Source: Ephydatia muelleri (Eukaryota; Porifera; Demospongiae; Spongillida; Spongillidae). Taken from it: a stretch of 64,000 nucleotides of DNA. The stretch lies in the NCBI GenBank assembly GCA_013339895.1, contig JABACO010000001.1:7970982-8034981 (forward strand), in the 5' to 3' direction. Under the pieces are notes generated by a model. That model had not been told where the DNA came from, did not search any database, and saw only the letters and a list, made by a program, of their open reading frames with translations. A program made the position numbers and the translations under genes. Shown here piece by piece: positions 12,001-22,548 of this stretch (its first letter is position 1; every line of letters begins with the position of its first letter).

Positions 12001-13408
12001 AATTAAAACTACTGTATAACTATAATGCACTGCAAAAAACAAAGAGTGAGATTTAATCTATTGAAGATTAAACCACAATCGTAAATTGATTAGATTAAAT
12101 TGTTTTTGACTGTGGTTTAATCTTCAATAGATTAAATCTCACTCTTTGTTTTTTGCAGTGTGCAGTATAGTTTTTTCCATGCAGTCTTTACAGTACTTGC
12201 AACTTGACTGCTTTTCAATGTAAGCCCTAATAGCCAACGTGCAAGTAAATATTATATCAGAACTTGATATGTAAAATCTACTCAGACTGTAGCTATTGCG
12301 CCCACCGCGTGTGCGAAATAGCGAAAAGGCGAATTATACCAAGCTGTGTCTGCATGTGCGCTACTGTAGTATAGTATAATTGTTTCATAAAACATGCATG
12401 CATGTGTACTTGCATGAAATTTCAACTTGGAGTCCTCGATGAATTGGGTGTGCATGTGGTGCTGGTGTGGGTGTGTGCTTGGCTTTTGCGTTACGTTGCA
12501 TGCGTGGCGAAGGCAAAGAGCAGCTCGTTAAGAGAGCCTACAAAAGTATCGGACAAAATCCCGGAAAAGCAGTTGGCAGCAGGGTACGAAGTAGGTCTCG
12601 AGGCAAAGCCGGCTTGGGCCATTGCACCCGATACTACACCAGGAAGACTCTGAGTCCATGAAAGCGTGCTAGAGACCGAACTCGTTGCAACGAAAACACT
12701 TTAGCTGCTAAAAGCGTGTAACTGAAAGGGAACTCAGTCCATGCATGCAGTGCTGGGCTAATAATGGGAGGTATTAGGAAAACAAACTTTTCTATATCGA
12801 AAAAAGGTGGAATTTGATATAGGATCCTATACAACTAAACAGCTCTCTATACATTTGTAGGATCCTATCTAATCCCACTATAGTACCCGTATTGTACCGT
12901 GTTTTCTTGCATACTGTACCACCGATGAGCAAGGAACAGATCTTTCTTGATATTGTCTACTGTACAATTTCAAATGCATTTTCAGTCCATGTACTCAATG
13001 AACGCCCCCTCCCCTCCCCCTCACCTATCCCCCTCCACCTCCCCCTCCCCCTCCCTTTCCCCCGACTCGTGATCAAGATCAGTTCATCTTGTTTTTGCAG
13101 CATTTCACTTTACCCTGCTGAGCTTATACAGTATGCATGTATGTAGATTGCATTGGATTTCGTGTGCTTTACTTACGTTGGCCTATGAAGAACAATAACG
13201 CCTGCTTCACGAGTTTGAGTTTCACTTTCGCCATCGAGCGGCTCACGTCAATGACAGCGACAACATCGATGGGCACCCTGGTCTCGGGCTTGAACAAGGG
13301 AGCCTTGACGTTGACCACTGCCCAGCAGTCGTGTCTCGATGTGTGTGCGTAGGCGCACAGCTCAGCCTTCATGGTGAGACTAAGGTCAGTCGTGGCTTGA
13401 GACGCCAT
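6091..13408 (-). CDS. VWA-domain protein 1 with Vwaint-like region and proline-rich tail
   Basis: Ten exons: 13408-13177, 9521-9360, 8829-8666, 8610-8494, 8312-8167, 7772-7591, 7529-7431, 6883-6798, 6746-6658 and 6580-6091, giving 588 residues. All borders are GT-AG and the frame is continuous. The VWA domain holds a complete metal-ion-dependent adhesion site: DVSRS at about residues 54-58, the Thr of TNLCGG, and the Asp of LLLTDG. After it, LGDIQYEERRDIV and the DLDQQRNRVVAAS helix resemble the Vwaint region that follows VWA in a family found in plants, amoebae and animals (family recalled, not searched). There is no signal peptide or membrane segment, so it is probably intracellular. The last exon adds about 136 residues of proline-rich repeats built on SxEPSQGPVLPPRS, absent from the paralogue at 31491-37973. 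Intron 1 carries a 2 kb hAT insertion. Ligand and role are unknown. Confidence 0.88.
8871..8935. repeat. CA-rich microsatellite with CACGTG units
   Basis: Imperfect (CA)n broken by repeated ACACACGTGC units, in an intron of VWA gene 1. Confidence 0.85.
9748..11761. mobile_element. Non-autonomous hAT transposon with 8-bp target duplication
   Basis: The left end TAGGGCGTGTAACC and the inverted right end TAGGGTGTGTAGCC form terminal inverted repeats. The flanks are an exact 8-bp direct repeat, ACGCATTG, at 9740-9747 and 11762-11769. An 8-bp duplication plus a TAGGG-type terminus is the signature of the hAT superfamily. Several 'ggaaaaatcgattt' motifs near both ends (about 9830-9850 and 11630-11735) look like subterminal repeats. 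No transposase frame is present; about 40% of the 2014 bp is a nested foldback element (10103-10913). It lies in intron 1 of VWA gene 1. Confidence 0.85.
10103..10913. mobile_element. Complete foldback element (copy C), 811 bp, nested in the hAT
   Basis: Two arms of about 400 bp are near-perfect inverted copies of each other and meet near 10505 at a gcgccaatg / cattggcgc core. Termini are GGGACAGTTCACGAGAAAAT and its complement. The flanking direct repeat is AGAT at 10099-10102 and 10914-10917, a 4-bp target duplication. The open frames within it are mirror images and not genes. Superfamily is unresolved; a 4-bp duplication is compatible with Sola, Academ and some other DNA transposon groups. 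Confidence 0.88.
11851..11901 (-). other. Possible orphan first exon
   Basis: A start codon opens 17 residues (MANLNIDVSNLSLPARQ) ending at a good donor, CAA|GTGAGT, in phase 0. It sits in intron 1 of VWA gene 1, but the next exon of that gene needs phase 1, so it does not join it. It may be the first exon of another transcript or chance. Confidence 0.2.
12028..12160. repeat. Palindromic miniature element, CACTGCAAAAAAC termini
   Basis: A 133-bp inverted repeat: the left arm from CACTGCAAAAAACAAAGAGT is matched by the right arm ending TTTGTTTTTTGCAGTG, with roughly 55-base arms around a short AT-rich centre. No clear target duplication was found. It looks like a MITE. Confidence 0.75.
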
Positions 13409-14266
13409 ATATCACTGTTGGTCGTGTTATATTACGCAGCATCCACACAATCCTTGCAAATAATTGCAAACAATGAATTTGTACTTTTCCATATATAGAA
13501 CATGTGCCATTTCCTAATTGGATATTAAAGGACTGCCCCTGAATAATTATAATAGCTTGTGCATGAGTGATATTCAATTAATCAATATAATAAAATTTGT
13601 TCCAGTTATACATGTCTATAAAAAATGCAATCACTAATAAATGCTGGAATTATTTTGGCGAGTTAGTTCACAAAAGACATTATTTTTTGCGACAAGACAT
13701 CCAGGTGTATACTTACTGAAAATTACCGATAAGCTCAAAACCTCACTGATAGTTGCAGTTGCCCCTACTATCTTATCCAATTATAGCACACAAGATACAT
13801 TACGCCTAATGATATATTTCAGTTCACAAATAAATTATGGCACGGTATAAATTAAATTTATTGTTCTACAGAATGGTTCATGCTAAAATTTTATGAAGTA
13901 CACATATCATAATCAGACCAATTTTTGGTACATTGGTAAACCTGTCAGTTAACAAATTCAATTTGAAACAAAAAAAAAAAAGAAAAAACACAATGATTAC
14001 GTATCTGAACACGAACTCTAGCCAGCGCGATGAGCCCACTCAGTGATGTTCATAGCCTCTATCTAGTAAGCAAAGAAATCTGATACAATACCATTCAGAA
14101 AGCCGAAGTTGATATGAACGAGCTAATTAACAGAGTACGGGGGCAAATACGTGCATGCGTATACATGTATATTGATCATATGAGTAATGAAATTGATGAC
14201 CTCTGTGCTACACACACACACACACATGTACCCACACACATTGCGCAAACACAAGCACACACACAT

Positions 14267-14314
<48 letters not shown>

Positions 14315-15553
14315 CACCACTATTAACACTCGAAAACCCAGCGACATTATAAACCACCTCAAGTTTGCATCCTGGACTTCCAAAATTATGCACAACACGT
14401 AAGGCTTTAAGAACTCAGGCTCAGTGTAGCCGTATAGTGGCTCGGAATACAATTCAGAATTGATCTGATTGCTACCATTGTAAACAAAAACATTCAGAAG
14501 GTATATATGCAATGGTTATCATATAGATGGAATATAGTTCTGTATGCAGTCATTTCAACAGACTCTTCACCCTACTCACATAACGTTGATAAGCACACAC
14601 TATGAAATCCTGGCTACTATTCGGATGTGAATCAGTACAGATTGTATAATTGCAAAAGTTTCCGTGTAGCATATACCTTGCAGCATAGCGCAATGCATTC
14701 AAGTCACCCTCAATTCTGCTCATTTTGTCTTCACGTAGACCTATACATGTATATTATAAACATTATCAGATATCAGTAAACCGGCATGCACTGTACGTGT
14801 TCGCTTAGCAAATTAAGGATCTTCAAGGCACTTAATTGACATCTAAAGCACCGCTTTGTAAGTAATCTTTCCGAAGTGTGCAAAGCTCGGACACATATAT
14901 GCTTGTTAAATCCCACAAATGCCTCTTCGTATTGTCAAAAGCATTTTTACTCTTTGGGAGGATCGGACGAGCACAAGTTTCCCAAATATAGCATTATAAT
15001 TAAGACAAGCCTCCCATAATCATCAATCTCTTTATTTTATTATCTATGCTTACATCAGAGTTTTTTTAATTGATTTATTAATTATTATTTTTTGGAAGCT
15101 AAGCTCACCGACGCACACTCATTCCATGTTGCTGTTGTGTGTTTGCGCACTTCTGAGGACCCGGTGAACTAAATTAAAGCTGAAAGTTTCGCCGGCAGGT
15201 TTATGTCATAGACCCCTCCCAGCAATAATGGTAGCACTGACACCTGCAAGTCGGCTAGTCTTAGGACTGGGTAAGGTCGGCTACACCCAACTCGCTACCC
15301 GGCTAGGCTATCTTTCTTTTTTTTTCTTTTATACATCAGTGAACTTCCCAGTCAAGTTGTATCTCTTGCTGATATTAAAAGATTTGCTAATGATACCAAA
15401 GTGTATCTTGGTTATGTGAATCATCGAACTCCACCGTCTTGCAAAACTTTTGTTCTTGGTCTCATAGGCCTATTTGGCAGCTCAATATTGCATCTAACAA
15501 ATGCTATCTGCACTGCAACTTTAATTTTTAATTTTAATGTTTTGTATAATTGT
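13409..15553. other. Intergenic between divergent VWA gene 1 and the HAD gene
   Basis: No coding exon recognised. It must hold the VWA gene 1 promoter. A (CA)n microsatellite lies at about 14212-14312. The open frames over it on both strands (poly His-Thr or Cys-Val) come from the repeat. Confidence 0.5.
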
Positions 15554-16143
15554 ATGTCAAAACGCAGCGCTTTTGGCTTCTTGTGCAGACTATTAATGGA
15601 CGGAAAGGTCGCCACTCCTCGTAGGGAGAGCAACAGGAGCTGTAGTCCCAATAGTATCCGACAGGTTCGAGGAGTGGTGTTCGACATGGACGGTACGCTC
15701 ACCCTGCCGACACTGGACTTTGCCGAGATGAAGAGACGACTCAAGCTCCCCCCCTCCTCCGACATCTTGGTGAGTGTCCAGGCCATGTCGGGAGAGGATA
15801 AGGAGAAGAGCATGGCCATCATCGAGGAAATGGAGGATGAGGCCAACAGGCGGCTGCGGCTCCAGCCAGGGGTGCTGGACGTGCTTCACTTCTTGGCCCA
15901 GCGCGGCTTGGGCAGGGCTTTAATGACACGGAACTCGGACAAGAGTGTGCGAGTGTTTGTGGAGCACGTGAGACAGCTGTGTGCTGACAAGTACCCATTG
16001 TTCTCCCAGCAGCCGTTATTCTCTCAGGTGTGTATGTGTGGGTGTGAGTGTGTGTGTATGTGTCTGTTTGTGTGTGTATATGTGTGTGTGTTTGTGTGTG
16101 TATGTGTGGGTGTGAGTGTGTGTGTATGTGTCTGTTTGTGTGC

Positions 16144-16212
<69 letters not shown>

Positions 16213-16432
16213 CGTATGTGTACACGCGCGCATTTGTACATTAAGTGTGCATGTGTGTTGGAGTGTTTATCAAATATGAGGGTTATACCTGCATGTTAGT
16301 TGTATGTTGTTGGGTTTTGCATGTAACATATAAACATGTATTGGGAGTAAGTACATGTATGAATGTTCATCTACGGCATATTATCACTTATGTGTTTACT
16401 TGTGTACTAACTTAGGTTTGTGCAGTTTGTGC

Positions 16433-16493
<61 letters not shown>

Positions 16494-17431
16494 ATGTACT
16501 ACGATTTGTGGTGTGTTCATGAGGTTTTTGACCTTGCTGACAAGAGGTGCCATGATAGGTGAACGTAATGGGGGAACATTTATCCCCTAACAGAGGAAAC
16601 ATTGTGAATGCGATTTGCATAGGCATCTTGACACAGAGGAGGAATTTTAGTGGTTAAGGAGTAGAGTAGCCATGCCCACATTATAAACAACTAGTGGTTA
16701 ATTAAAGTGGACCACCAGAGCCACACCCCTCAGGCCTGTAATTGAGAGTTATGTCATTTCTGTCCTTTTGTAGATCATCACTCGTGAGTTCCTGCCCTGC
16801 AAACCTGACCCTGCCCCCATCCTTCATGTGTGTGAGGTGTGGTCAATGGACCCAAGGGATGTGGTGATGGTGGGAGATGATAGAGTGGACATGATGTGTG
16901 GACGTGGAGCAGGTGCAGGTGAGTAGATGGAGAGGGAGGGAGAGAGGGAGAGGGAGAGAGAGAGGGAGAGAGAGAGGGAGAGAGAGGAGAGGGAGAGGAG
17001 GTCTAGAGAGAGAGTTGGATTGTTGTAGTTTTGTATTGACGAGCATTCTGTTGTTTTACTGTCTTGGCAGTGTACCCATGTGTGTAAGCCATGGTACTTA
17101 GTAGTACGTGGTTGGAATTTGATAGGTTTACTGGAGGAAATCCTATCCCTGCATGGAGGAAGCTGCACTCCTTGGTGTACATGGGTGAGCCTCCAGATCT
17201 GAAGGACATTTTGAAACTAAACTTGAATGCTCATTAAGCTTTCCATTGTGGCCTTGTGTGTATGTATTTGCGATGCTCGCATCATTTGATCAGTGAATTT
17301 GTTCTTTTACACTTCAGTAACCGTCCTGTTGGCCAAACGAGCACAACGCAGTGGGCCATGCTGAGCACGCGGACCACATCATCACATCTCTTCATGACCT
17401 CATCCCTCTACTCCTTGAAACGACCGTTTAA
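15554..17431 (+). CDS. HAD-superfamily phosphatase (phosphoglycolate phosphatase-like), apparent 1-nt frameshift
   Basis: Three exons: about 15554-16027, 16774-16918 and 17318-17431. Motif I is VFDMDGTLT (about residues 42-50, nucleophile Asp44, acid/base Asp46), motif II is MTRNS, motif III the Lys in CKPDPAP, and motif IV VGDDRVDM; all four HAD catalytic motifs are present. The cap between motifs I and II is helical, as in subfamily IA hydrolases. In exon 3 the frame from exon 2 runs into a stop, while the +1 frame continues with a normal HAD ending (ADHIITSLHDLIPLLLE). One extra A in the AAA at 17335-17337 explains this, so it is either a sequencing or assembly error or a recent disabling change. 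The start is uncertain: ATG codons at 15554 and 15596 are both possible. Substrate unknown. Confidence 0.8.
16028..16215. repeat. TG microsatellite beginning at a splice donor
   Basis: Imperfect then perfect (TG)n directly after HAD exon 1, so the donor GT is the first unit of the repeat. A second perfect (TG)n block is at about 16438-16490. Long 'Cys-Val' frames across it are not coding. Confidence 0.9.
16919..17010. repeat. GA-rich simple sequence
   Basis: (GGGAGA)n-like purine tract in the second intron of the HAD gene, just after the donor. Confidence 0.85.
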
Positions 17432-17739
17432 AACATTGAGATACTGCACGTGATACTGTGTGTGTCAAGTGATGTGTGTGTCTATCCTGAAGAGCTCAAT
17501 TCAAATGCTCCAAATGTATGCTCACTTCTGAAATGGCTGCTTAGTTGAAATCTGGGCACCCACCAAGAGGTCATTTCAATATTAAATTTTTGATTTAAAA
17601 TAAAAATAATACAAAACAGACGTGTACATACCATACACTGTATGCATAAGAATGCTGGATGCACATCACATCATGTACATCATGGTATGGCACTAATTGG
17701 AAACGCTCCACACAATAAAATCTACACGAACCTCCCCCT

Positions 17740-18627
17740 TCATTTCCCACCCACACTAGCCACGTCCAGGTCACTGGCAGGAAACGCGTTTCCCACCTCC
17801 TCCAGGGGGAAACCCCTAATGAAGGGCAGCCCGGACCACACCCTCTTCTTGTAATCCACGTACTCCTGCTTGAAGAACTCGATCAGGTACCTCTCCTCGT
17901 TGTACGTGCGCTCAGCAAAGAACTTCCACGAGGCGAGTGTGTAGGCGACGAGGCAGAGAGGGTTGCAGAGGAGGACCTGGGTCCCCAGGCTCCAGTAGAA
18001 CCACCCCACGTAGGAGGGGTGCCTCACCCAGCCGTACACCCCGCCCGTCACCAGCCTGTGGCTCGCCCTCTTCCTGAACATGACCGTGTGGGTGAAGTTG
18101 GACTTGGCCTGCGTCATGGCCAGCTTGCGCAGGAGCTCCCCTCCCCCTACCAGGAGCGCTCCAACCAACGAGAAGTAAGGGTGGGCCGTCTTGAACCCCG
18201 GGAAGAGCCAGTACTCCGCGGCAAATTCGAGCCAGCTGGCGAGGGCCGCGACGGCATACTCCGGGCTGTGGTCGAGGAGGAAGGAGTGGATGGTGAGGGT
18301 GGTGTGGTTGTATGCGGCCGTGAGGAGGTACTCGGAGAAGTGGAAGAAGCTGAGGGCCATGAGGTAGGCCCCCAGGAAGGGGAGGGTCTCGGAGCAGGTC
18401 AGGAGGAGGAGGCCCGCACTGAAGAGGAGGCCCAGGCCGCACGAGATCGCCGCTACCATGGCGATTTGCCGGAGTCGGGGTAGGGGGAGTAGCCCCAGGA
18501 GGGGGAGGAGGAAAAGGGCGGCAACCCAGGGGCTGTAGGACGAGGCGTGGAGGGCGAGGAGGGAGGAGATGGAGGTGATGTAGGAAACCAAGGCAACCTT
18601 TCCTTCCAGGACGGGGATGCAATCCAT
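17740..18627 (-). CDS. ICMT: Protein-S-isoprenylcysteine O-methyltransferase, intronless
   Basis: A single uninterrupted frame of 295 residues from the ATG at 18627; an in-frame ATG at 18720 would add 31 residues. Human ICMT has 284. ICMT caps prenylated C-terminal cysteines of Ras, Rho and lamin proteins with a methyl group at the endoplasmic reticulum. The protein is rich in hydrophobic helices. The C-terminal half carries the family signature: HTVMFRKRASHRLVTGGVYG, RHPSYVGWFYWSLGTQ, LCNPLC, and the final YVDYKKRVWSGLPFIRG. The frame is unusually GC-rich compared with its flanks and has no introns, unlike every other gene here, which would fit an old retrocopy or a gene that lost its introns. 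It ends tail-to-tail with the HAD gene 308 bp away and starts head-to-head with twinfilin. Confidence 0.93.
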   Translation of the reverse strand: MDCIPVLEGKVALVSYITSISSLLALHASSYSPWVAALFLLPLLGLLPLPRLRQIAMVAAISCGLGLLFSAGLLLLTCSETLPFLGAYLMALSFFHFSEYLLTAAYNHTTLTIHSFLLDHSPEYAVAALASWLEFAAEYWLFPGFKTAHPYFSLVGALLVGGGELLRKLAMTQAKSNFTHTVMFRKRASHRLVTGGVYGWVRHPSYVGWFYWSLGTQVLLCNPLCLVAYTLASWKFFAERTYNEERYLIEFFKQEYVDYKKRVWSGLPFIRGFPLEEVGNAFPASDLDVASVGGK

Positions 18628-19278
18628 CGTGAGAGTGCCGGTTACACTGGGATTGATATGGAATATAGAGACTACCATGAGAATACACGTAGGGTTGTAT
18701 CTAGACAGTTGGTAACACATTTACATTTATGTTTGGCTTGCGTGTGTGTGCTCGTGTGTGGTGTGTATGTGTCTGCGTGTGTGCGCGTAGATTGTATGCG
18801 TATTCGTGTGTACATATGGATTTGTGTGTGTGGTGTGGGTGTGTGTGTGCAAGCGTATGTGGGTACAGTCGCAGTCTCACTACATAAAATATCACACCGA
18901 TAATCGCGTCTTGGCATATCGCTGCCCCTTAAATGCCAGTTACAATTCCACGCAAGAAACAAGCCATGAAACTTATGTCGTGTGGCTACAGACATACTTA
19001 TGCACAGCCAACAGCACTAGCTACGGGCGCGAGATTCACGGCGTTATCAGTATATCCATGTCAGTGTGAACTTACAAGCCGACCTCGCTACACCGCGCCA
19101 CGACAGTTTCGAACAGGCAAGCTATACCACTAATAATGACTATAAACTTACGATTGTTTTTGTGCGGTTCGCTATGTTATCAATATTCGCGTCGCACTGA
19201 TCACGTGCCTCAGACCACGCCCCCACCGGACTTAGGTTTGTTGCTTTTAGAGGGTACGCATATACGCTTGCTGGCGAT
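18628..19278. promoter_or_regulatory. Divergent ICMT / twinfilin promoter interval
   Basis: About 650 bases separate the two opposed start codons, so the genes probably share a bidirectional promoter. No TATA box was seen. A TG-rich stretch covers 18735-18855, and GC-rich sites with ccacgccccc and cacgtg lie at 19202-19225. This is inferred from position, not from a recognised factor site. Confidence 0.45.
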
Positions 19279-21781
19279 ATGTCTCATCAGACGGGAATTG
19301 AAGGCAAGTATTGTATGTATGTGTATGTAATTGTAGCTTAGTCACCCACGCGTTTAAGTGTCCAACATTGATATCTGAGCATGCTTGAGGGGGACACGGT
19401 ATACAGGGAAAAGCCTCGCTGTGTTGCGAGTAAGGTCGAATATGTGTACGGACAATGATCCGTAACGCTGTTCGGTCACCAATTCCACCCATCTCTAGTA
19501 ACAAATATAATAGCTTTATGTATAATAATATTATTTATTTATTTTTATTTAGTTAGAGGCATATTGTATATACCTTATTGCTGTCGTGGGGGCGGCAAAG
19601 CTGCACTCAAAACGCCTTAGCCTGTGTTGTAGGGGGTAGCGAAGACCCATCCCTTCAGTTGGAGCGACGCGGGGAGAGAGAAAGAGAAGAGGAATCAAGA
19701 GCCTTATATGGGCATGTTATCAAACACTAATCGCTGTGTGAGTAAACTCGACGCGTTAAGATGATCAGCCAATGTGTCAGGGTGTTCTAACATCGGGTGG
19801 AAAGGAAGCCTCGGACGAGGGGTGAGGGGACAGGTACCCTCTATGCATGCTGTTTGTTACGCTGGCACACCAGCGATGTATTCTTGTACTGTTACCATGT
19901 TTTAGTGCACCGCCTTCCATCTCACCATCTCCACACCTCCAACCCTCCACAGCCTCTGACAGTCTTAGGCAGGCCATATCCAAGGCCTTGCACGGATCAC
20001 TCCGTCTTCTCCAGATCAACATAGAGAATGGTATGGTGCTATTAGGTGTGGTGTTATTAGGTGTGGTGTTATTGGGTGTGGTGTTATTGGGTGTGGTGTT
20101 ATTAGGTGTGGTGTTATTGGGTGTGGTGTTATTGGGTGTGGTGTTAGGTGTGGTGTTATTAGGTGTGGTGTTATTAGGATATGGTGTTATTAGCTGTGGT
20201 GTTATTGGGTGTGGTGTTATTAGGTGTGGTTTTATTAGGTGTGGTGTTATTAGGTATGGTGTTATTAGCTGTGGTGTTATTGGGTGTGGTGTTATTGGGT
20301 GTGGTGTTATTAGGTATGGTGTTATTAGGTGTGGTGTTATTAGATGTTGCGTTTTGAAGTAGCCAACTGTGTGTTGTGGATAGAAAGTGGTTGGTACCAC
20401 ATGTGACATTAAAGGGTTATCAGAGCTGCAGCCAAAAGTTGTGTCCATGTGTGTATTTGATCAGTTGCATTGGTTGTGTGTGTGTGTGTGTGTTGTGTGT
20501 ATGTGTGTGTGTGTATGTGTGTGTGTGTGTTGTGTGAATGTGTGTGTATGTGTGTGTGTGAGTGTTGTGTGTATGTGTGTGTGTGTGGGTTGTGTGATTG
20601 TGTGTACATGTATGTGTGTGCAGGTATGTGTGAGTGTGTTCTGTGCATGGCGGTGCCAGCTTCAAAGATTGAGGCACTGGCTGACCTCTGTGATGTGTGC
20701 ATTTATCATTGGCACCCTATGATCAATGATCAAGGAGTCATATTTGGCCAGATCAATGTAATGGCCCTTCACCAGGTGACCTCAGGCTATCATCGTATTC
20801 ATTGAGTTAGTTATTCATGCCTGGGAGCTGACCATGTGGACAACCCCTCCTCTGTCCCTCCCACTGTGGTTATGCATTGTTATGATAACTTGATAACTCT
20901 TATTGGGGATGCTGCTGCAACCCATAGCAACCGCACATGGTACAGTATGGCCTTGACACATCCCAGTGCGCAAGAAGTGCGCAAGAAATGCGCATAATGC
21001 GGAGGTCTCGCGTGTTCCTTACCACTAACGCAAGTCCTTACCACTAACACAAGTCCTTACCACTAACGCAAGTCCTTACCACTAACGCAAGTCCTTACCA
21101 CTAATGCAAGTCCTTACCACTAATGCAAGTCCTTACCACTAACGCAAGTCCTTACCACTAACGCAAGTCCTTACCACTAACGCAAGTCCTTACCACTAAC
21201 GCAAGTCCTTACCACTAACATGAGTCCTTACCACTAACGCAAGTCCTTACCACTAACACGAGTCCTTACCACTAACGCGGGTCTTGACAGGAGCAGTGCT
21301 GCTTACAAGACTCGTGTTTAGTTGTAGCAATTATTGTGCAAGACCTCCGCGTTTCGCGCATCACTTGCTGGATGAATTTCACATCTCCAACTGCAGCACT
21401 TGTGTGGTACTTGTATGCACGTGTGTTGTCTTCCTAGGGCATGTGTGTGTGAGCACGTGTGCACCTTTTGCATGTACACTGTACTGGGTACCGTGTGTGT
21501 TGCCTTGTTTTAAAACCACCATGGGCTGTTGCCTGACGTACCTGTAGATTGTTGCAACTGCAGTGCAAGCTCCTCCCTCACCTCACCTTCCCCTCCCCTC
21601 CCTCCCTCTCATCGAAATGAAACATGTTGTTGTGTGTAGAAAGTGGATATTGATTTTTGCATGCTTCAGTTAGACTTCTTCCTTCCCAGAGCAGTTGGTC
21701 CTTACAGAGAAGAAGGAACCACATGGGAGCTGGGAGGAAGATATCCTTTTCCTATGTGTGCACTACCCTTTTCTGGTGGCC

Positions 21782-21812
<31 letters not shown>

Positions 21813-22143
21813 ACCTCCTGATGACCCTCCAAACTTCTGATGCCCCTCCCACCTCCTGATGCCCCTCCCTTCTTGCATAAACCATAAATGTGTTATCAAC
21901 ATGTTCCTTAACCACATGCTCAACATTTGGACAATATGGTTCCTCCCCTACTTGAAGACACAGTTCCGTGTTACGTGTTCTTCAGGTTTGATGATAGGAA
22001 TGCCCACAAGAACTACACGTGGATATTCTTCTCCTACACACCTGACAGAGCTGCTGTAAGTCATGGGTTGTTGTATAGTTACGTTGGTTGTTAAGAAGTC
22101 CCAAAGAACGTTCTTGTTCTGTAGCTAGCACCTGTGGCGCAAC

Positions 22144-22177
<34 letters not shown>

Positions 22178-22514
22178 CTGGTTCGAGTCCAGCCAGGTGC
22201 GCCTTTTTTTTTTACTTTTTTTTTTTTAATGTCGTATAGGACTTAGAACATATTACAACCAGAGATTATCTCTGTTACAACTGCTGGTTAGCGCGTTTGG
22301 CTGTTACGACTTCAGCCAGCGTTTCGTTTATTTTTTTACACCTACGTTTTGGAAGATCCCCGTTATGACATCAGTTTTTAGCATCTGTCGCAACCGGTTA
22401 GGCGTTCGGGATTCGAGTCCCCGTTTCATTAATTTTACTCCTACGTTTTGGAAGGTCCAGTGTTGACATCAGTTTTGAAAATGACCTTATCGCAAGTAGC
22501 ATCTGTGGCGCAAC

Positions 22515-22548
<34 letters not shown>

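Noticed and set aside
15401-16299. Long Cys/Val-rich reading frames over the TG repeats
   Set aside because: They are products of (TG)n read in a triplet frame; the real HAD exon ends at the donor at 16027.
19777-20448. A 223-residue minus-strand frame rich in Ile-Thr-Pro and its plus-strand Leu-Gly-Val twin
   Set aside because: Both are translations of the 15-bp minisatellite; they lie in twinfilin intron 2 and have no independent evidence.
21017-21283. CRISPR-like array of 19-bp units
   Set aside because: Units are directly abutting with no unique spacers, in a eukaryotic intron; it is a minisatellite.
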